Positions 1 to 7,856 are shown, counted from the first letter of the stretch. The stretch: 64,000 nucleotides of DNA from Robertkochia flava (GCF_020166515.1 NZ_JAINZT010000002.1:744001-808000); one strand, 5' to 3'. Numbers and translations: made by a program. The notes: generated by a model from the letters alone, not told the origin.

Positions 1-47
1 AGTGTGGTGCCCTCCTTACAGAGAAATGGCATATCTGTACAGGTGTT

Positions 48-1130
48 CTATTCAATATCCTTAACCGTTCTGAAGCCCAGGTGCTGCTGGCCGGAATCCA
101 GGTCGGTAGCCATGCGTGCCGATACCCGGTAACTGGCGCAGTAGCTGTCACTGCAAAGGAAAGATCCGCCTTTTACCACCTTTTGAAGGACATAGGGTTG
201 CCCGGGATTGTAATGTTCGGAAGCACCTTCCGGATCTTCAAGGATACCCTGTTCCAGGGCGCGGGCGTAGTAATTGCTGTTGTACCAGTCTGAGGTCCAC
301 TCCCAAACATTTCCGGCCATATCGTATAAGCCAAAACCGTTAGGCGGATAGGAGGCTACAGGAGCGGTGGTGATAAACCCATCTTCCTGGTCGTTCGACA
401 TCGGGAAGGCACCTGTCCAGCTGTTGTTTGAGATTTCCAGTTTTTCGCGATCATCGCCCCAGGGATATCTTTCCTTCAATAATCCGCCACGGGCAGCAAA
501 TTCCCATTCAGCCTCTGTTGGCAGTCTTCGGCCCACCCATTCGCAATAGGCTACGGCGTCTTCATAGGCAATATGCACCACGGGATGATCTTCCAGGCCT
601 TCAATGGTGCTTTCCGGGCCCTTCGGATGACGCCAGTTGGCCCCGGTTTTCCATATCCACCATTGGGAATAATCCTGAAGATTGGCTACCGGTTGTTCGG
701 GTTGCTTAAAGACCAGAGACCCCGGTTGCAGGACAGAGTCATGAGGCTTTGGCGTACCGGGAGGGACCTGTGTTTTAAGCGCTTCCCAGTCAATAGCCCT
801 TTCGGCAATGGTCTTATAACCCGTCGCTGCTGTAAAGGCAGCAAATTGGGCATTGGTCACTTCGGTTTTATCAATAAAGAAGGGAGTTACCTTTACCGGA
901 TGTGCCGGTTTTTCATGAGGCCATGCCTGCCGGTCGCTTTCAGGGGCACCCATGGTAAATTGACCGCCTGGAATATACACCATGTCTTCAGGAGGGTCGG
1001 GGGCCATTTGAGTTACATCCGAAGATGATGCTGTTGGGCCGGCAGTAACCGATTTTTCATTTTTACAGGAAATCGATAAAAGTCCTTGTCCTATTAGCAG
1101 TAATGCTATCAGTCTGATATGAAGCGACAT
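48..1130 (-). CDS. Formylglycine-generating-enzyme (SUMF1/FGE) family lipoprotein
   Basis: The 360-residue protein starts with a hydrophobic signal and a lipobox ending at Cys22 (LSISC), so it should be a lipid-anchored periplasmic or surface protein. Residues about 50-355 form an FGE-sulfatase domain: an early MVYIPGGQFTMG block, the DKTEVTNAQF block, and a C-terminal GGSFLC-SDSYC segment followed by LGFR. The two cysteines, C326 and C331, have the C-x4-C spacing of the catalytic pair in genuine formylglycine-generating enzymes, which oxidise a sulfatase cysteine to formylglycine. Many relatives with this fold lack them. No sulfatase lies in the window, so the substrate is unknown. It could instead belong to a related FGE-fold oxidase family. 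The upstream region carries a near-consensus -7 box (TATATTTA). Confidence 0.85.
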   Translation of the reverse strand: MSLHIRLIALLLIGQGLLSISCKNEKSVTAGPTASSSDVTQMAPDPPEDMVYIPGGQFTMGAPESDRQAWPHEKPAHPVKVTPFFIDKTEVTNAQFAAFTAATGYKTIAERAIDWEALKTQVPPGTPKPHDSVLQPGSLVFKQPEQPVANLQDYSQWWIWKTGANWRHPKGPESTIEGLEDHPVVHIAYEDAVAYCEWVGRRLPTEAEWEFAARGGLLKERYPWGDDREKLEISNNSWTGAFPMSNDQEDGFITTAPVASYPPNGFGLYDMAGNVWEWTSDWYNSNYYARALEQGILEDPEGASEHYNPGQPYVLQKVVKGGSFLCSDSYCASYRVSARMATDLDSGQQHLGFRTVKDIE

Positions 1131-1289
1131 CGTGGTTCTGTTTTATTGTTAAATATAAGGTATTCTGTAGTGTAGGCGGACTTTTTTGGGGGCAGCTGCA
1201 CAGTTTACAATATGAAATACAATCTATTGGAGTTAAACTCCTCTTTCGGGCTTATTGTATTAAATTGCATGACCAAAAAGTGAGAACAG

Positions 1290-1922
1290 ATGTATCAGGA
1301 TAATAGCTACAAGGACAAGGATCCCGATGCGATCCGGGAATTCGTTGCAAACCACCCCTTTGCCGTGCTATCGGGCTGCGATATAAATTATAATCCTGTA
1401 GCCACCCAGGTGCCGGTATTTCTCGAAAAAGAACAGGGAAAATGGCTGGTTCGCGGACATTTGATTCGGGATGCCGAGCACCATAAGGCCTTTCAGGAAA
1501 ACCCAAGGGTGATGCTGGTGTTCCCCGGGCCTCATACCTATGTGAGTGCCACTGCCTATGCCCATCAGAGTCAGGCCTCGACATGGAATTATATGAGTGT
1601 CCAGATCAGGGGTAAGATACATTTTCGGGATAGGGAAGCACTTGTAAATATCCTTAAAAAAACGACGCTTCATTTTGAAAAATACAGGGAAGACTCTCCG
1701 ACTGTTTATGAGAACCTCCCCGGGCATTATACCAGCCGCCTGTTGGACTATATCGTGGCTTTTGAGGTGGAGGTAGAGGATATGGACCATGTGTTTAAGC
1801 TCAGCCAGGATAAGGACAGGGAAAGCTTTGAGAATGTTATCACCCATCTCCGGGAAGGAGATCCCAATGCAAGGGCCATTGCCGAAGAGATGGAGAAACG
1901 GAAGAAGGATCTGTTCGGGTAG
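1290..1922 (+). CDS. PaiB-like FMN-binding protein
   Basis: This 210-residue protein matches the PaiB family (FMN-binding 'negative transcriptional regulator', named from Bacillus PaiB) along its full usual length. Diagnostic parts are the NHPFAVL and VATQVPVFLE segments near the N-terminus, a GHLIRDAEHHKAF block around residues 60-72, and VFPGPHTYVSATAY around 85-98. The fold is the split-barrel of flavin-reductase and pyridoxamine-oxidase-like proteins. Despite the name no DNA-binding domain is visible, so a flavin-dependent or degradative role is as likely as regulation. It stands alone, divergent from the FGE gene. The ATG start has no Shine-Dalgarno sequence, which is normal in this phylum. 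Confidence 0.85.
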   Translation: MYQDNSYKDKDPDAIREFVANHPFAVLSGCDINYNPVATQVPVFLEKEQGKWLVRGHLIRDAEHHKAFQENPRVMLVFPGPHTYVSATAYAHQSQASTWNYMSVQIRGKIHFRDREALVNILKKTTLHFEKYREDSPTVYENLPGHYTSRLLDYIVAFEVEVEDMDHVFKLSQDKDRESFENVITHLREGDPNARAIAEEMEKRKKDLFG

Positions 1923-2080
1923 GACACTAATGGGATAGATCGGGTAACGCATACTTACTAAAGAGGTGTGCAGTTTTTCTTATGGCATACCAGCCGGCTG
2001 CCCACCAGCTAAGGGTAGGAATACGCGACTAACCTATAGATGGATGCTATATTGAAGGATCCGGATTTGTTTTCTTATCT

Positions 2081-2136
2081 CCCTACATCCCTACATCCCT
2101 ACATCCCTACATCCCTACATCCCCAAATCCCTATAT
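2081..2136. repeat. 8-bp tandem repeat CCCTACAT
   Basis: Five perfect head-to-tail copies of CCCTACAT (2081-2120) are followed by two degenerate copies (CCCCAAAT, CCCTATAT). The array sits in the gap between the paiB-like gene and the arsR promoter and ends about 20 bp before the arsR -33 element. It looks like slippage-generated satellite DNA and is a likely length-variable site. Confidence 0.9.
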
Positions 2137-2157
2137 CCCCACCTTTAAAAAAACTCT

Positions 2158-2187
2158 TTGCCATTAAAATAACATATTGTAATATTG
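2158..2187 (+). promoter_or_regulatory. Bacteroidota-type promoter of the arsR-family gene
   Basis: A -33 TTG at 2158-2160 is followed by exactly 19 nt and the -7 box TAATATTG (2180-2187), which matches seven of eight positions of TAnnTTTG. The predicted transcription start, 5-8 nt after the box, falls on or beside the ATG at 2192, implying a leaderless or nearly leaderless mRNA. Confidence 0.7.
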
Positions 2188-2194
2188 CAATATG
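2173..2194. promoter_or_regulatory. Inverted-repeat operator overlapping promoter and start codon
   Basis: CATATTG (2173-2179) and CAATATG (2188-2194) are perfect inverted repeats separated by 8 nt. Inside them lies a perfect 12-bp palindrome, ATATTGCAATAT (2182-2193). The element covers the -7 box and the ATG of the arsR-family gene. ArsR dimers typically bind such AT-rich dyads over the promoter, so autorepression is the natural reading. No binding data exist here. Confidence 0.65.
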
Positions 2195-2539
2195 GGAATA
2201 ACGAAAACAGAAGGATTCGATCCTCAGGTCCTGCACATGTCAGAGGTCATTAAAGCCCTAGGGCATCCGGCCCGTCTGGCCATCATGGAATACCTGGCAA
2301 AAAGTCCATCATGTATCTGCAGTGATATCATATCTGAATTGCCTTTGGCGCAGCCAACAGTATCAAGGCATTTATCGGAACTCAAAAAGGTAGGGCTGAT
2401 CAAAGGAGAGATCTCAGGAAAAAACATGTGCTATTGTATCGACCGGGAGGGTTGGAATGCAGTTATGGAATATTTCGCGCAATTATCTGCCTGTATGGAA
2501 GCCCCAACAGAAAAGTGTAATTCATCAAAAAATAAATAA
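2192..2539 (+). CDS. ArsR-family transcriptional regulator
   Basis: This 115-residue winged-helix protein shows the ArsR pattern KALGHPARLAIMEYL (21-35), then a recognition-helix region around LAQPTVSRHLSELKKVGLI (52-70). Two cysteine pairs stand out. C41-I-C43 occupies the place of the CVC arsenite site of classical ArsR, and C80-Y-C82 lies in the wing region. Both are compatible with thiophilic metal or metalloid sensing, but the ligand is not established. The start is fixed by the MGITKTEGF beginning, which resembles related flavobacterial proteins. That start overlaps its own operator and promoter, with no room for a leader. The DUF6428 gene begins 11 nt after its stop, so the two are almost certainly cotranscribed. 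Confidence 0.9.
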   Translation: MGITKTEGFDPQVLHMSEVIKALGHPARLAIMEYLAKSPSCICSDIISELPLAQPTVSRHLSELKKVGLIKGEISGKNMCYCIDREGWNAVMEYFAQLSACMEAPTEKCNSSKNK

Positions 2540-2550
2540 AACGAACACTC

Positions 2551-3021
2551 ATGAAATTATCGGAAGTAAAAGCAGCTCTGGCACAGATTGATGCCTTGTA
2601 TTTTGAATTGCCGGATGGAAGTATGGTACCGTCACATTTCCATGTTACCGAGATAGGGGAAGTGCAAAGGCGCTTTATTGACTGCGGGGGAACACTGAGA
2701 AAACAGACGGTGATCAATTTTCAATTATTCACTGCAGAAGACTATGATCACAGGCTTCTTGCAACCAAGTTAAAGGATATCATCGCTGTATCGGAAAAGC
2801 AGTTGTTGTTGGATGACCATGAGATCGAAGTGGAGTACCAGGGGAGCACCATTGAAAAATACGGCCTGGAATTTAACGGGAAGCACTTTATGTTGACTCC
2901 CACTCATACCGATTGCCTGGCTAAAGAAGCCTGTGGTATCCCGGAGAAAAAGCCAAAAGTGCGACTTTCTGAATTGCAGGCGACTGCAGGAGCATGTACG
3001 CCCGGGTCGGGTTGTTGTTAA
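2551..3021 (+). CDS. DUF6428 family protein
   Basis: The 156-residue soluble protein resembles DUF6428 proteins, which commonly follow ArsR-family regulators in Bacteroidota. It has no signal peptide or membrane segment. The N-terminal half carries a histidine-containing VPSHFHVTEIG segment. The C-terminal tail is cysteine rich, with C149 in a CTPGSGCC ending plus earlier cysteines in HTDCLAKEACG. Such a tail could bind a soft metal or arsenite, but this is inference and no catalytic function is known. It lies 11 nt downstream of the regulator and should be controlled by it. Confidence 0.8.
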   Translation: MKLSEVKAALAQIDALYFELPDGSMVPSHFHVTEIGEVQRRFIDCGGTLRKQTVINFQLFTAEDYDHRLLATKLKDIIAVSEKQLLLDDHEIEVEYQGSTIEKYGLEFNGKHFMLTPTHTDCLAKEACGIPEKKPKVRLSELQATAGACTPGSGCC

Positions 3022-3045
3022 AAAGGGATCTTAAGGGTCGCAGAT

Positions 3046-3243
3046 CTAACTGTACTCCACCTTTAATTTCGTAGGAGTAATTTCTGCCTGCAGGAGCTGT
3101 TTGCTTTCAGAATAACGACAGGATCTCCCCACACAAGGGATTGTTCCTGTTATCAGTTTTGCATGAAAATTCTGGGGAAAGATATGACTCCTTTCCCCGG
3201 ACAGCAGGTGCTGCATAAAGCCGGGCGAATGCGGGTATTCCAT
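3046..3243 (-). CDS. Possible small hypothetical protein (65 aa)
   Basis: An ATG-started frame of 65 codons lies exactly in the space between the DUF6428 gene and the MFS gene, on the opposite strand. Its codon use looks like that of its neighbours and the product is not obviously a reverse-frame artefact, because no other gene occupies the region. It contains two cysteines in a CVGRSC context and no membrane segment or signal. I do not recognise a family. It may be a genuine small gene divergent from the transporter or simply chance coding. Confidence 0.35.
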   Translation of the reverse strand: MEYPHSPGFMQHLLSGERSHIFPQNFHAKLITGTIPCVGRSCRYSESKQLLQAEITPTKLKVEYS

Positions 3244-3283
3244 TTTAAGGATTCAAATTAGAGACCACAAACGAGATTTTGCT

Positions 3284-4498
3284 TTGATAAATAATTCCCA
3301 AAACCCATCCATCTCCCTCGGACTCCGGGAAAACTGGAAACAATTTACCTTACTCGTTCTTATCAATGCCTTCGTCGGAGGTATGGTTGGATTAGAGCGT
3401 ACTATTTTGCCTGAACTTGCCGAGCAGGAATTCGGGATGGTGGTAAAGTCGACCATCCTGTCTTTTATTGTGGTGTTCGGCATCACCAAGGCAGTGGCGA
3501 ATTATTATGCAGGGGCCTGGGCAAATAAGGTAGGGCGAAAGAACTTGCTGGTCATCGGGTGGGTGTTTGCCCTTCCTGTGCCGCTGATACTCATGCTGGC
3601 CCCTACCTGGGGATGGATCGTATTTGCAAATATACTTCTGGGGATCAATCAGGGTCTTTCATGGTCTAGTACAGTGGTCATGAAGATCGACCTGGTGGGG
3701 GAGAAAGACAGGGGGCTGGCCATGGGCCTGAATGAATCTGCCGGGTACCTGGCCGTTGGAGGGGTAGCTTTTCTAACAGGATGGATCGCTTCCCGTTATG
3801 GTATCCGGCCATATCCGTTTTATTTGGGAATCTTTTTTGCAGTAATGGGCATACTGGGGTCCTGGTTGCTGGTAAAGGATACCCGCCACCATGTGGCTGC
3901 CGAGACAAAGACCAGCTCCGTACGTAAACTAAGGCATATCTTCAGGGAAACGACCTGGACGGACAGGAACCTGGGCTCGATTACCCAGGCCGGTTTCGTG
4001 AATAACCTGAATGACGGGATGGTTTGGGGGTTACTTCCCATACTATTAGCATCCAGGTCCTTTTCCCTGGATCAGATCGGGATTATTGTTGCGGTTTATC
4101 CGTCTGTATGGGGGCTTGGACAACTGCTGACCGGCAAGATGGCGGATCATTTTCAGAAAAAAAAGTTGCTCTTTACAGGAATGCTAAGCCAGGCTTTTGC
4201 CCTATGTGCTATGCTTTGGGCGGTTAGCTTTTCAGAATTCCTGCTTCTTTCTGTGGTTCTGGGAGCAGGTACCGCACTGGTATACCCTACCTTTCTGGCC
4301 GGGGTGGCAGAATTTACCCATCCGGAACAACGCGCAAAGAGTATAGGAGTATTTCGCCTCTGGAGAGACCTTGGTTATGCTGCAGGAGCTATTTTGACCG
4401 GGGTCATTGCCGATATGTGGGGGGTGTTACCATCTGTTGGAGTCATTGCATGCTTAACATTGATCTCGGCTTTGATCATAAAAATCAGAATGGATTAA
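3284..4498 (+). CDS. Major facilitator superfamily transporter
   Basis: This 404-residue protein has about 12 hydrophobic segments and MFS signatures, including the loop 2-3 motif ANKVGRKNLLV (about residues 79-89) and a related ADHFQKKKLLF in the second half. It should be an inner-membrane secondary transporter. The reading frame has no ATG before the conserved SLGLRENWKQF region; a TTG at 3284 is the best start seen. Its position behind arsR and DUF6428 suggests metalloid or organo-metalloid efflux, but a 260-bp gap separates it from them and the substrate cannot be read from sequence. Its TAA stop is embedded in a perfect 30-bp palindrome. Confidence 0.85.
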   Translation: MINNSQNPSISLGLRENWKQFTLLVLINAFVGGMVGLERTILPELAEQEFGMVVKSTILSFIVVFGITKAVANYYAGAWANKVGRKNLLVIGWVFALPVPLILMLAPTWGWIVFANILLGINQGLSWSSTVVMKIDLVGEKDRGLAMGLNESAGYLAVGGVAFLTGWIASRYGIRPYPFYLGIFFAVMGILGSWLLVKDTRHHVAAETKTSSVRKLRHIFRETTWTDRNLGSITQAGFVNNLNDGMVWGLLPILLASRSFSLDQIGIIVAVYPSVWGLGQLLTGKMADHFQKKKLLFTGMLSQAFALCAMLWAVSFSEFLLLSVVLGAGTALVYPTFLAGVAEFTHPEQRAKSIGVFRLWRDLGYAAGAILTGVIADMWGVLPSVGVIACLTLISALIIKIRMD

Positions 4499-4521
4499 TG
4501 AACTCCGGAGTTCATTAATCC
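4492..4521. terminator. Perfect 30-bp palindrome over the MFS stop codon
   Basis: GGATTAATGAACTCC (4492-4506) is followed directly by its exact reverse complement GGAGTTCATTAATCC (4507-4521). The TAA stop of the transporter (4496-4498) is inside the left arm. In RNA it would form a 13-15 bp hairpin, but no U-tract follows on the plus strand. It may act as a transcript-end stabiliser, a weak bidirectional terminator or a protein binding site. Confidence 0.55.
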
Positions 4522-4566
4522 TGTTTCAGGAATAGCTTTGAACCCTGTTTTTATTTCGGGGAAAGA

Positions 4567-5157
4567 TCAGAGCTTCCTGGAAAGTTCTGCCGGAAGCAAT
4601 TGTTCCAGGATCGCTTTCTGCCCCTTTTCTATGGCGAGAAACTTCCAGTCGGAGCTGCCATTTTCTGAAATGGCATAGACCTGTTTTTCAGCCTTCACCC
4701 TAAAAAAGTCGGTAGCGGCGTCATAACTCACATTGTTTGATCCGAACGATTGCTCCAGCGAGATCAGGGTCATACTGATTCGTGATTTTTTCTCTTCATC
4801 CGTAAGTGAGTCCTGGCTCATGAATTTCATGTTCATCTGGTTGGAATAGGTGAGCAGGGCATAATGTTTCTCATCGATGTGTTCAGGCGCTTCGATATTT
4901 TCGATCTTCAGGTTGGTGATCTCAAAGGTAATGTCGGGATTGTTAAAGGATTGCTCCATAAGTTTAAGCAGATCTGCCTTTGGATAGATCTCAAAGAAGC
5001 CCGGCACTATATAATCCAGGGCCTTTTCGAAATCTTTATCCGAAATCGCTTCCTGGTATTCGGTGAATTCGTTCGCAATTTGCTGCTTTACATCTTTTTG
5101 CTGTGCAACGACAGTGAGACTGGTAAACAGGATAATAAAAAGGGGTTTCAAGTTCAT
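4567..5157 (-). CDS. Secreted hypothetical protein, 196 aa
   Basis: Starting at the internal ATG at 5157 gives a clean signal peptide (MNLKPLFIILFTSLTVVAQQ) and a mature protein of about 178 residues. A longer frame reaches 5199 but puts 14 unsuitable residues before the signal. The mature part begins with a helical EFTEYQEAISDKDFEKALDYIVPGFFE segment, reminiscent of an NTF2/SnoaL-like cone fold, and continues with alternating strands. I do not recognise a named family. It is probably periplasmic. It is convergent with the MFS gene and divergent from the GH3 gene. Confidence 0.7.
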   Translation of the reverse strand: MNLKPLFIILFTSLTVVAQQKDVKQQIANEFTEYQEAISDKDFEKALDYIVPGFFEIYPKADLLKLMEQSFNNPDITFEITNLKIENIEAPEHIDEKHYALLTYSNQMNMKFMSQDSLTDEEKKSRISMTLISLEQSFGSNNVSYDAATDFFRVKAEKQVYAISENGSSDWKFLAIEKGQKAILEQLLPAELSRKL

Positions 5158-5309
5158 GTTTAAAATTTTGAGGTTTTTTATGGTAAACTCAGGGTTCAAT
5201 GGGGATTGGTACCCTGATTCTAATATATGGATATATTCGAAATACAGTAAGTTAAAACGTCCAATACTTGCTTTTCTTTATATTTAAGGAAACTGAAACC
5301 CGAAATACC

Positions 5310-7718
5310 TTGAAGAGATCTGTTCGAATAACCCTCCGCATCCTTGGAATACTACTCTTATTGCTTGCCGTTGTTGCCCTTGGAGGTTGGATCTATGTGA
5401 AATCCGAATTCCTGGATTTTGAAAACGACTTTACAGAGAAAAGGAGTTTTCCGGAGCTAAACAGTGAGGGCTTTACTTTTACAGACCGCAATGGAAATGG
5501 TACGCTGGATGCCTATGAGGATAGTCGTTTGCCCGTCGATGCACGGGTGGAGGATGTGCTGGCCCGGATGACAACAGAAGAAAAGATCCACCTGTTAAAG
5601 GGTTCAGGTCTTGCTTCGGCCATGGGAAGTGTTGATCCGGGAGAGGGCATACCCGGAGCTGTGGGAACCATAGTGCCTACTCCCCGGTTAGGACTGCCAG
5701 CCTTATACCTTTCTGACGGACCTGCGGGATTGCGCATAGAACCTACCCGGGAAGGGGAAGAGCGCAGCTATTACTGTACGGCTTTTCCCATAGCCACCCT
5801 TCTTGCTTCCACCTGGAATGCGGATCTTGTAGAAGCGGTTGGAGCTGCCATGGGCGACGAGGCGAAGGCATATGGGATTGATGTGATCCTGGGGCCAGGG
5901 GCAAACATTCATCGTCATCCTTTTTGCGGAAGAAATTTTGAATACTATTCTGAAGACCCGGTTTTGTCGGGAGATATGGGCGCTGCCATGGTTAATGGGA
6001 TAGAAGCCAGCGGGGTGGGAACCTCGGTAAAGCATTTTGTGGCCAACAACCAGGAAACCAATCGCAAATACAACGATGTGCGTATCTCGGAACGCGCCCT
6101 GCGCGAGATCTATCTCAAAGGCTTTGAGATCATCGTTAAAAAGGCGCAGCCAGCTACGATAATGTCGTCGTATAATATGGTAAATGGCACGTATACTGCC
6201 GAAAGCAGGAAACTGTTGACCGGGGTGTTGAGAGATGAATGGCAATTTGAAGGCCTGGTGATGTCAGACTGGTTCGGAGGTGAAGATGCCCCGGCCATGA
6301 TCAAAGCGGGAAATGATCTGTTGGAGCCCGGAACCAAAAAACAGTGGGATGCCTTAAAGGACGCTTACAACGATGGAAGTCTGTCGGAAGGGGATATTGA
6401 TACGGCGGTGCGTCGGATACTGAAACTTATCATTACCTCCGGGAAAATGGAGAATTACGCCTATGATAACAACCCGGACCTGGAAGCTCATGCCGAAATT
6501 ACCCGCTTGTCTGCATCCGAGGGCATGGTGCTGCTCAGGAACAAGAAAACGCTGCCCTTGCCACCGGCGCTTAATGTGGCCTTACTGGGTGTTACCTCCT
6601 ATGACTTTATCGCAGGAGGTACGGGTTCCGGCGATGTAAATGAGGCGTACACGGTTTCCCTGGAGGAAGGTTTAATAAATGCAGGCTACACCATTAACCG
6701 CGAAGCCAGGGATATGTATGAGGCCCTTAAAAAAACACAGCCGGAAGCCTTTGTAAAGCCTGAAGGAATCGATGCTATGTTTACCCCTTATCAGCCGCCG
6801 CAACTCACCTATACCTTTGCTCAACTCAATAAACTGGCTGCAACATCGGATGTGGCTGTGATTACCATTGGTCGTAACGCGGGGGAAGGTGGCGACAGGG
6901 TAGAGGTGGATGATTTTTTACTGACAGCCGAAGAACAGGAAATGATCAGGAATACCTGCGAGGTATTTCACCGGCAGGGGAAAAGGGTCATTGTAGTATT
7001 AAATATCGGTGGGGTAATCGAAACGGCTTCCTGGAAATCGCTTCCCGATGCCATTCTGCTCGCCTGGCAGGGCGGACAGGAAGGGGGAAATGCAGTGGCA
7101 GATATCCTGAGCGGGAAGACAACCCCAAGCGGTAAACTTCCGGTGACCTTTCCTGTTGCGGTAAGCGATCACGCTTCCCACTCCAATTTTCCGCTTGACG
7201 GGGAACCGATGAGCCTGACCGACCTCATTTTTAGCGGTCCGGCTAAAAAAAGCGCCGAAGTGCGTAATCATGATTTTACCGATTATGAAGAAGGCATTTA
7301 TGTAGGCTATCGTCATTTCGATAAGAAGGGACTGGAGGTATCCTACCCCTTTGGGTATGGGTTGTCGTATACCACTTTTAGCTATGGAGTTCCTGAAATT
7401 AGTCTTGCTAACGATACCGTAAGGGTGACTCTGGAGGTGAAAAATTCGGGGAAATTTCCCGGTAAGGAAGTGTTTCAGGTCTATGTGTCCAAACCGGATT
7501 CCATGGTCGACAGGCCGGAAAAGGAACTTAAAGCCTTCGAAAAGACCGCCTTACTGGAACCTGGCCAGGAAGCTGTGATTTCCATGAAGATCCCGGTTTC
7601 AGACCTCGCCTACTGGGATGAGAAAGCATCCCGCTGGGTGGTGGAAGAAGGCAGATACGAGATCCGGATCGGAACCTCTTCCCGTGATATAAAGACCACT
7701 ACCGAGATCTCCCTCTAA
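5310..7718 (+). CDS. Glycoside hydrolase family 3 beta-glycosidase
   Basis: A membrane-anchored or exported GH3 enzyme of about 802 residues. A TTG at 5310 gives an N-terminus of MKRSVRITLRILG followed by one hydrophobic helix; the frame also reaches a TTG at 5268, but I prefer 5310. Next comes an EF-hand-like DRNGNGTLDAYED calcium loop, the (beta/alpha)8 domain with LSDGPAGLR, SVKHFVANNQE and the nucleophile Asp in GLVMSDWFGG (D320 from 5310). A second alpha/beta sandwich domain and a C-terminal fibronectin-III-like domain follow (YEEGIYVGYRHF, PFGYGLSYT). It should release terminal beta-linked sugars, probably glucose, in the periplasm. No polysaccharide-utilisation partner genes are adjacent. 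Confidence 0.92.
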   Translation: MKRSVRITLRILGILLLLLAVVALGGWIYVKSEFLDFENDFTEKRSFPELNSEGFTFTDRNGNGTLDAYEDSRLPVDARVEDVLARMTTEEKIHLLKGSGLASAMGSVDPGEGIPGAVGTIVPTPRLGLPALYLSDGPAGLRIEPTREGEERSYYCTAFPIATLLASTWNADLVEAVGAAMGDEAKAYGIDVILGPGANIHRHPFCGRNFEYYSEDPVLSGDMGAAMVNGIEASGVGTSVKHFVANNQETNRKYNDVRISERALREIYLKGFEIIVKKAQPATIMSSYNMVNGTYTAESRKLLTGVLRDEWQFEGLVMSDWFGGEDAPAMIKAGNDLLEPGTKKQWDALKDAYNDGSLSEGDIDTAVRRILKLIITSGKMENYAYDNNPDLEAHAEITRLSASEGMVLLRNKKTLPLPPALNVALLGVTSYDFIAGGTGSGDVNEAYTVSLEEGLINAGYTINREARDMYEALKKTQPEAFVKPEGIDAMFTPYQPPQLTYTFAQLNKLAATSDVAVITIGRNAGEGGDRVEVDDFLLTAEEQEMIRNTCEVFHRQGKRVIVVLNIGGVIETASWKSLPDAILLAWQGGQEGGNAVADILSGKTTPSGKLPVTFPVAVSDHASHSNFPLDGEPMSLTDLIFSGPAKKSAEVRNHDFTDYEEGIYVGYRHFDKKGLEVSYPFGYGLSYTTFSYGVPEISLANDTVRVTLEVKNSGKFPGKEVFQVYVSKPDSMVDRPEKELKAFEKTALLEPGQEAVISMKIPVSDLAYWDEKASRWVVEEGRYEIRIGTSSRDIKTTTEISL

Positions 7719-7735
7719 TCCTTTAGAATTAACTA

Positions 7736-7787
7736 CCCCTTCCCCTGTTTCAGGGGAAGGTGGCAGTGCATAAGCACTGACGGAAGG
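7736..7787. repeat. Double-hairpin dispersed repeat, copy A
   Basis: The element contains a perfect 10-bp stem (CCTTCCCCTG, loop TTT, CAGGGGAAGG) followed by a second stem (CAGTGC, loop ATAA, GCACTG), and ends with TGACGGAAGG. Copy B starts 121 bp further on, and a variant with a different middle (copy C) lies at 19916-20025. It sits just downstream of the GH3 gene, where the first stem could also serve as a terminator. Confidence 0.85.
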
Positions 7788-7802
7788 TGTTCATGCTTTG
7801 GG

Positions 7803-7854
7803 CGTAATTATAAGAGTTACGCTTTAAAGCGACAGTTCGCTTATTGCAATTACG
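7803..7854. other. Imperfect long hairpin between repeat copies A and B
   Basis: CGTAATTATAAG at the left pairs imperfectly with CTTATTGCAATTACG at the right (a short bulge separates the two paired blocks). The loop region includes a perfect 12-bp palindrome CGCTTTAAAGCG (7820-7831). Together with copies A and B this makes a highly structured stretch of about 170 nt between 7736 and 7908 with no coding potential on either strand that I would defend. The rest of the gap up to the next gene at 8024 holds nothing I recognise. Confidence 0.6.
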
Positions 7855-7856
7855 TT

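Noticed and set aside
48-1130. A second EgtB-like protein
   Set aside because: It has the FGE domain only; the DinB-like domain with the HxxxH iron site is missing and the catalytic FGE cysteines are present.
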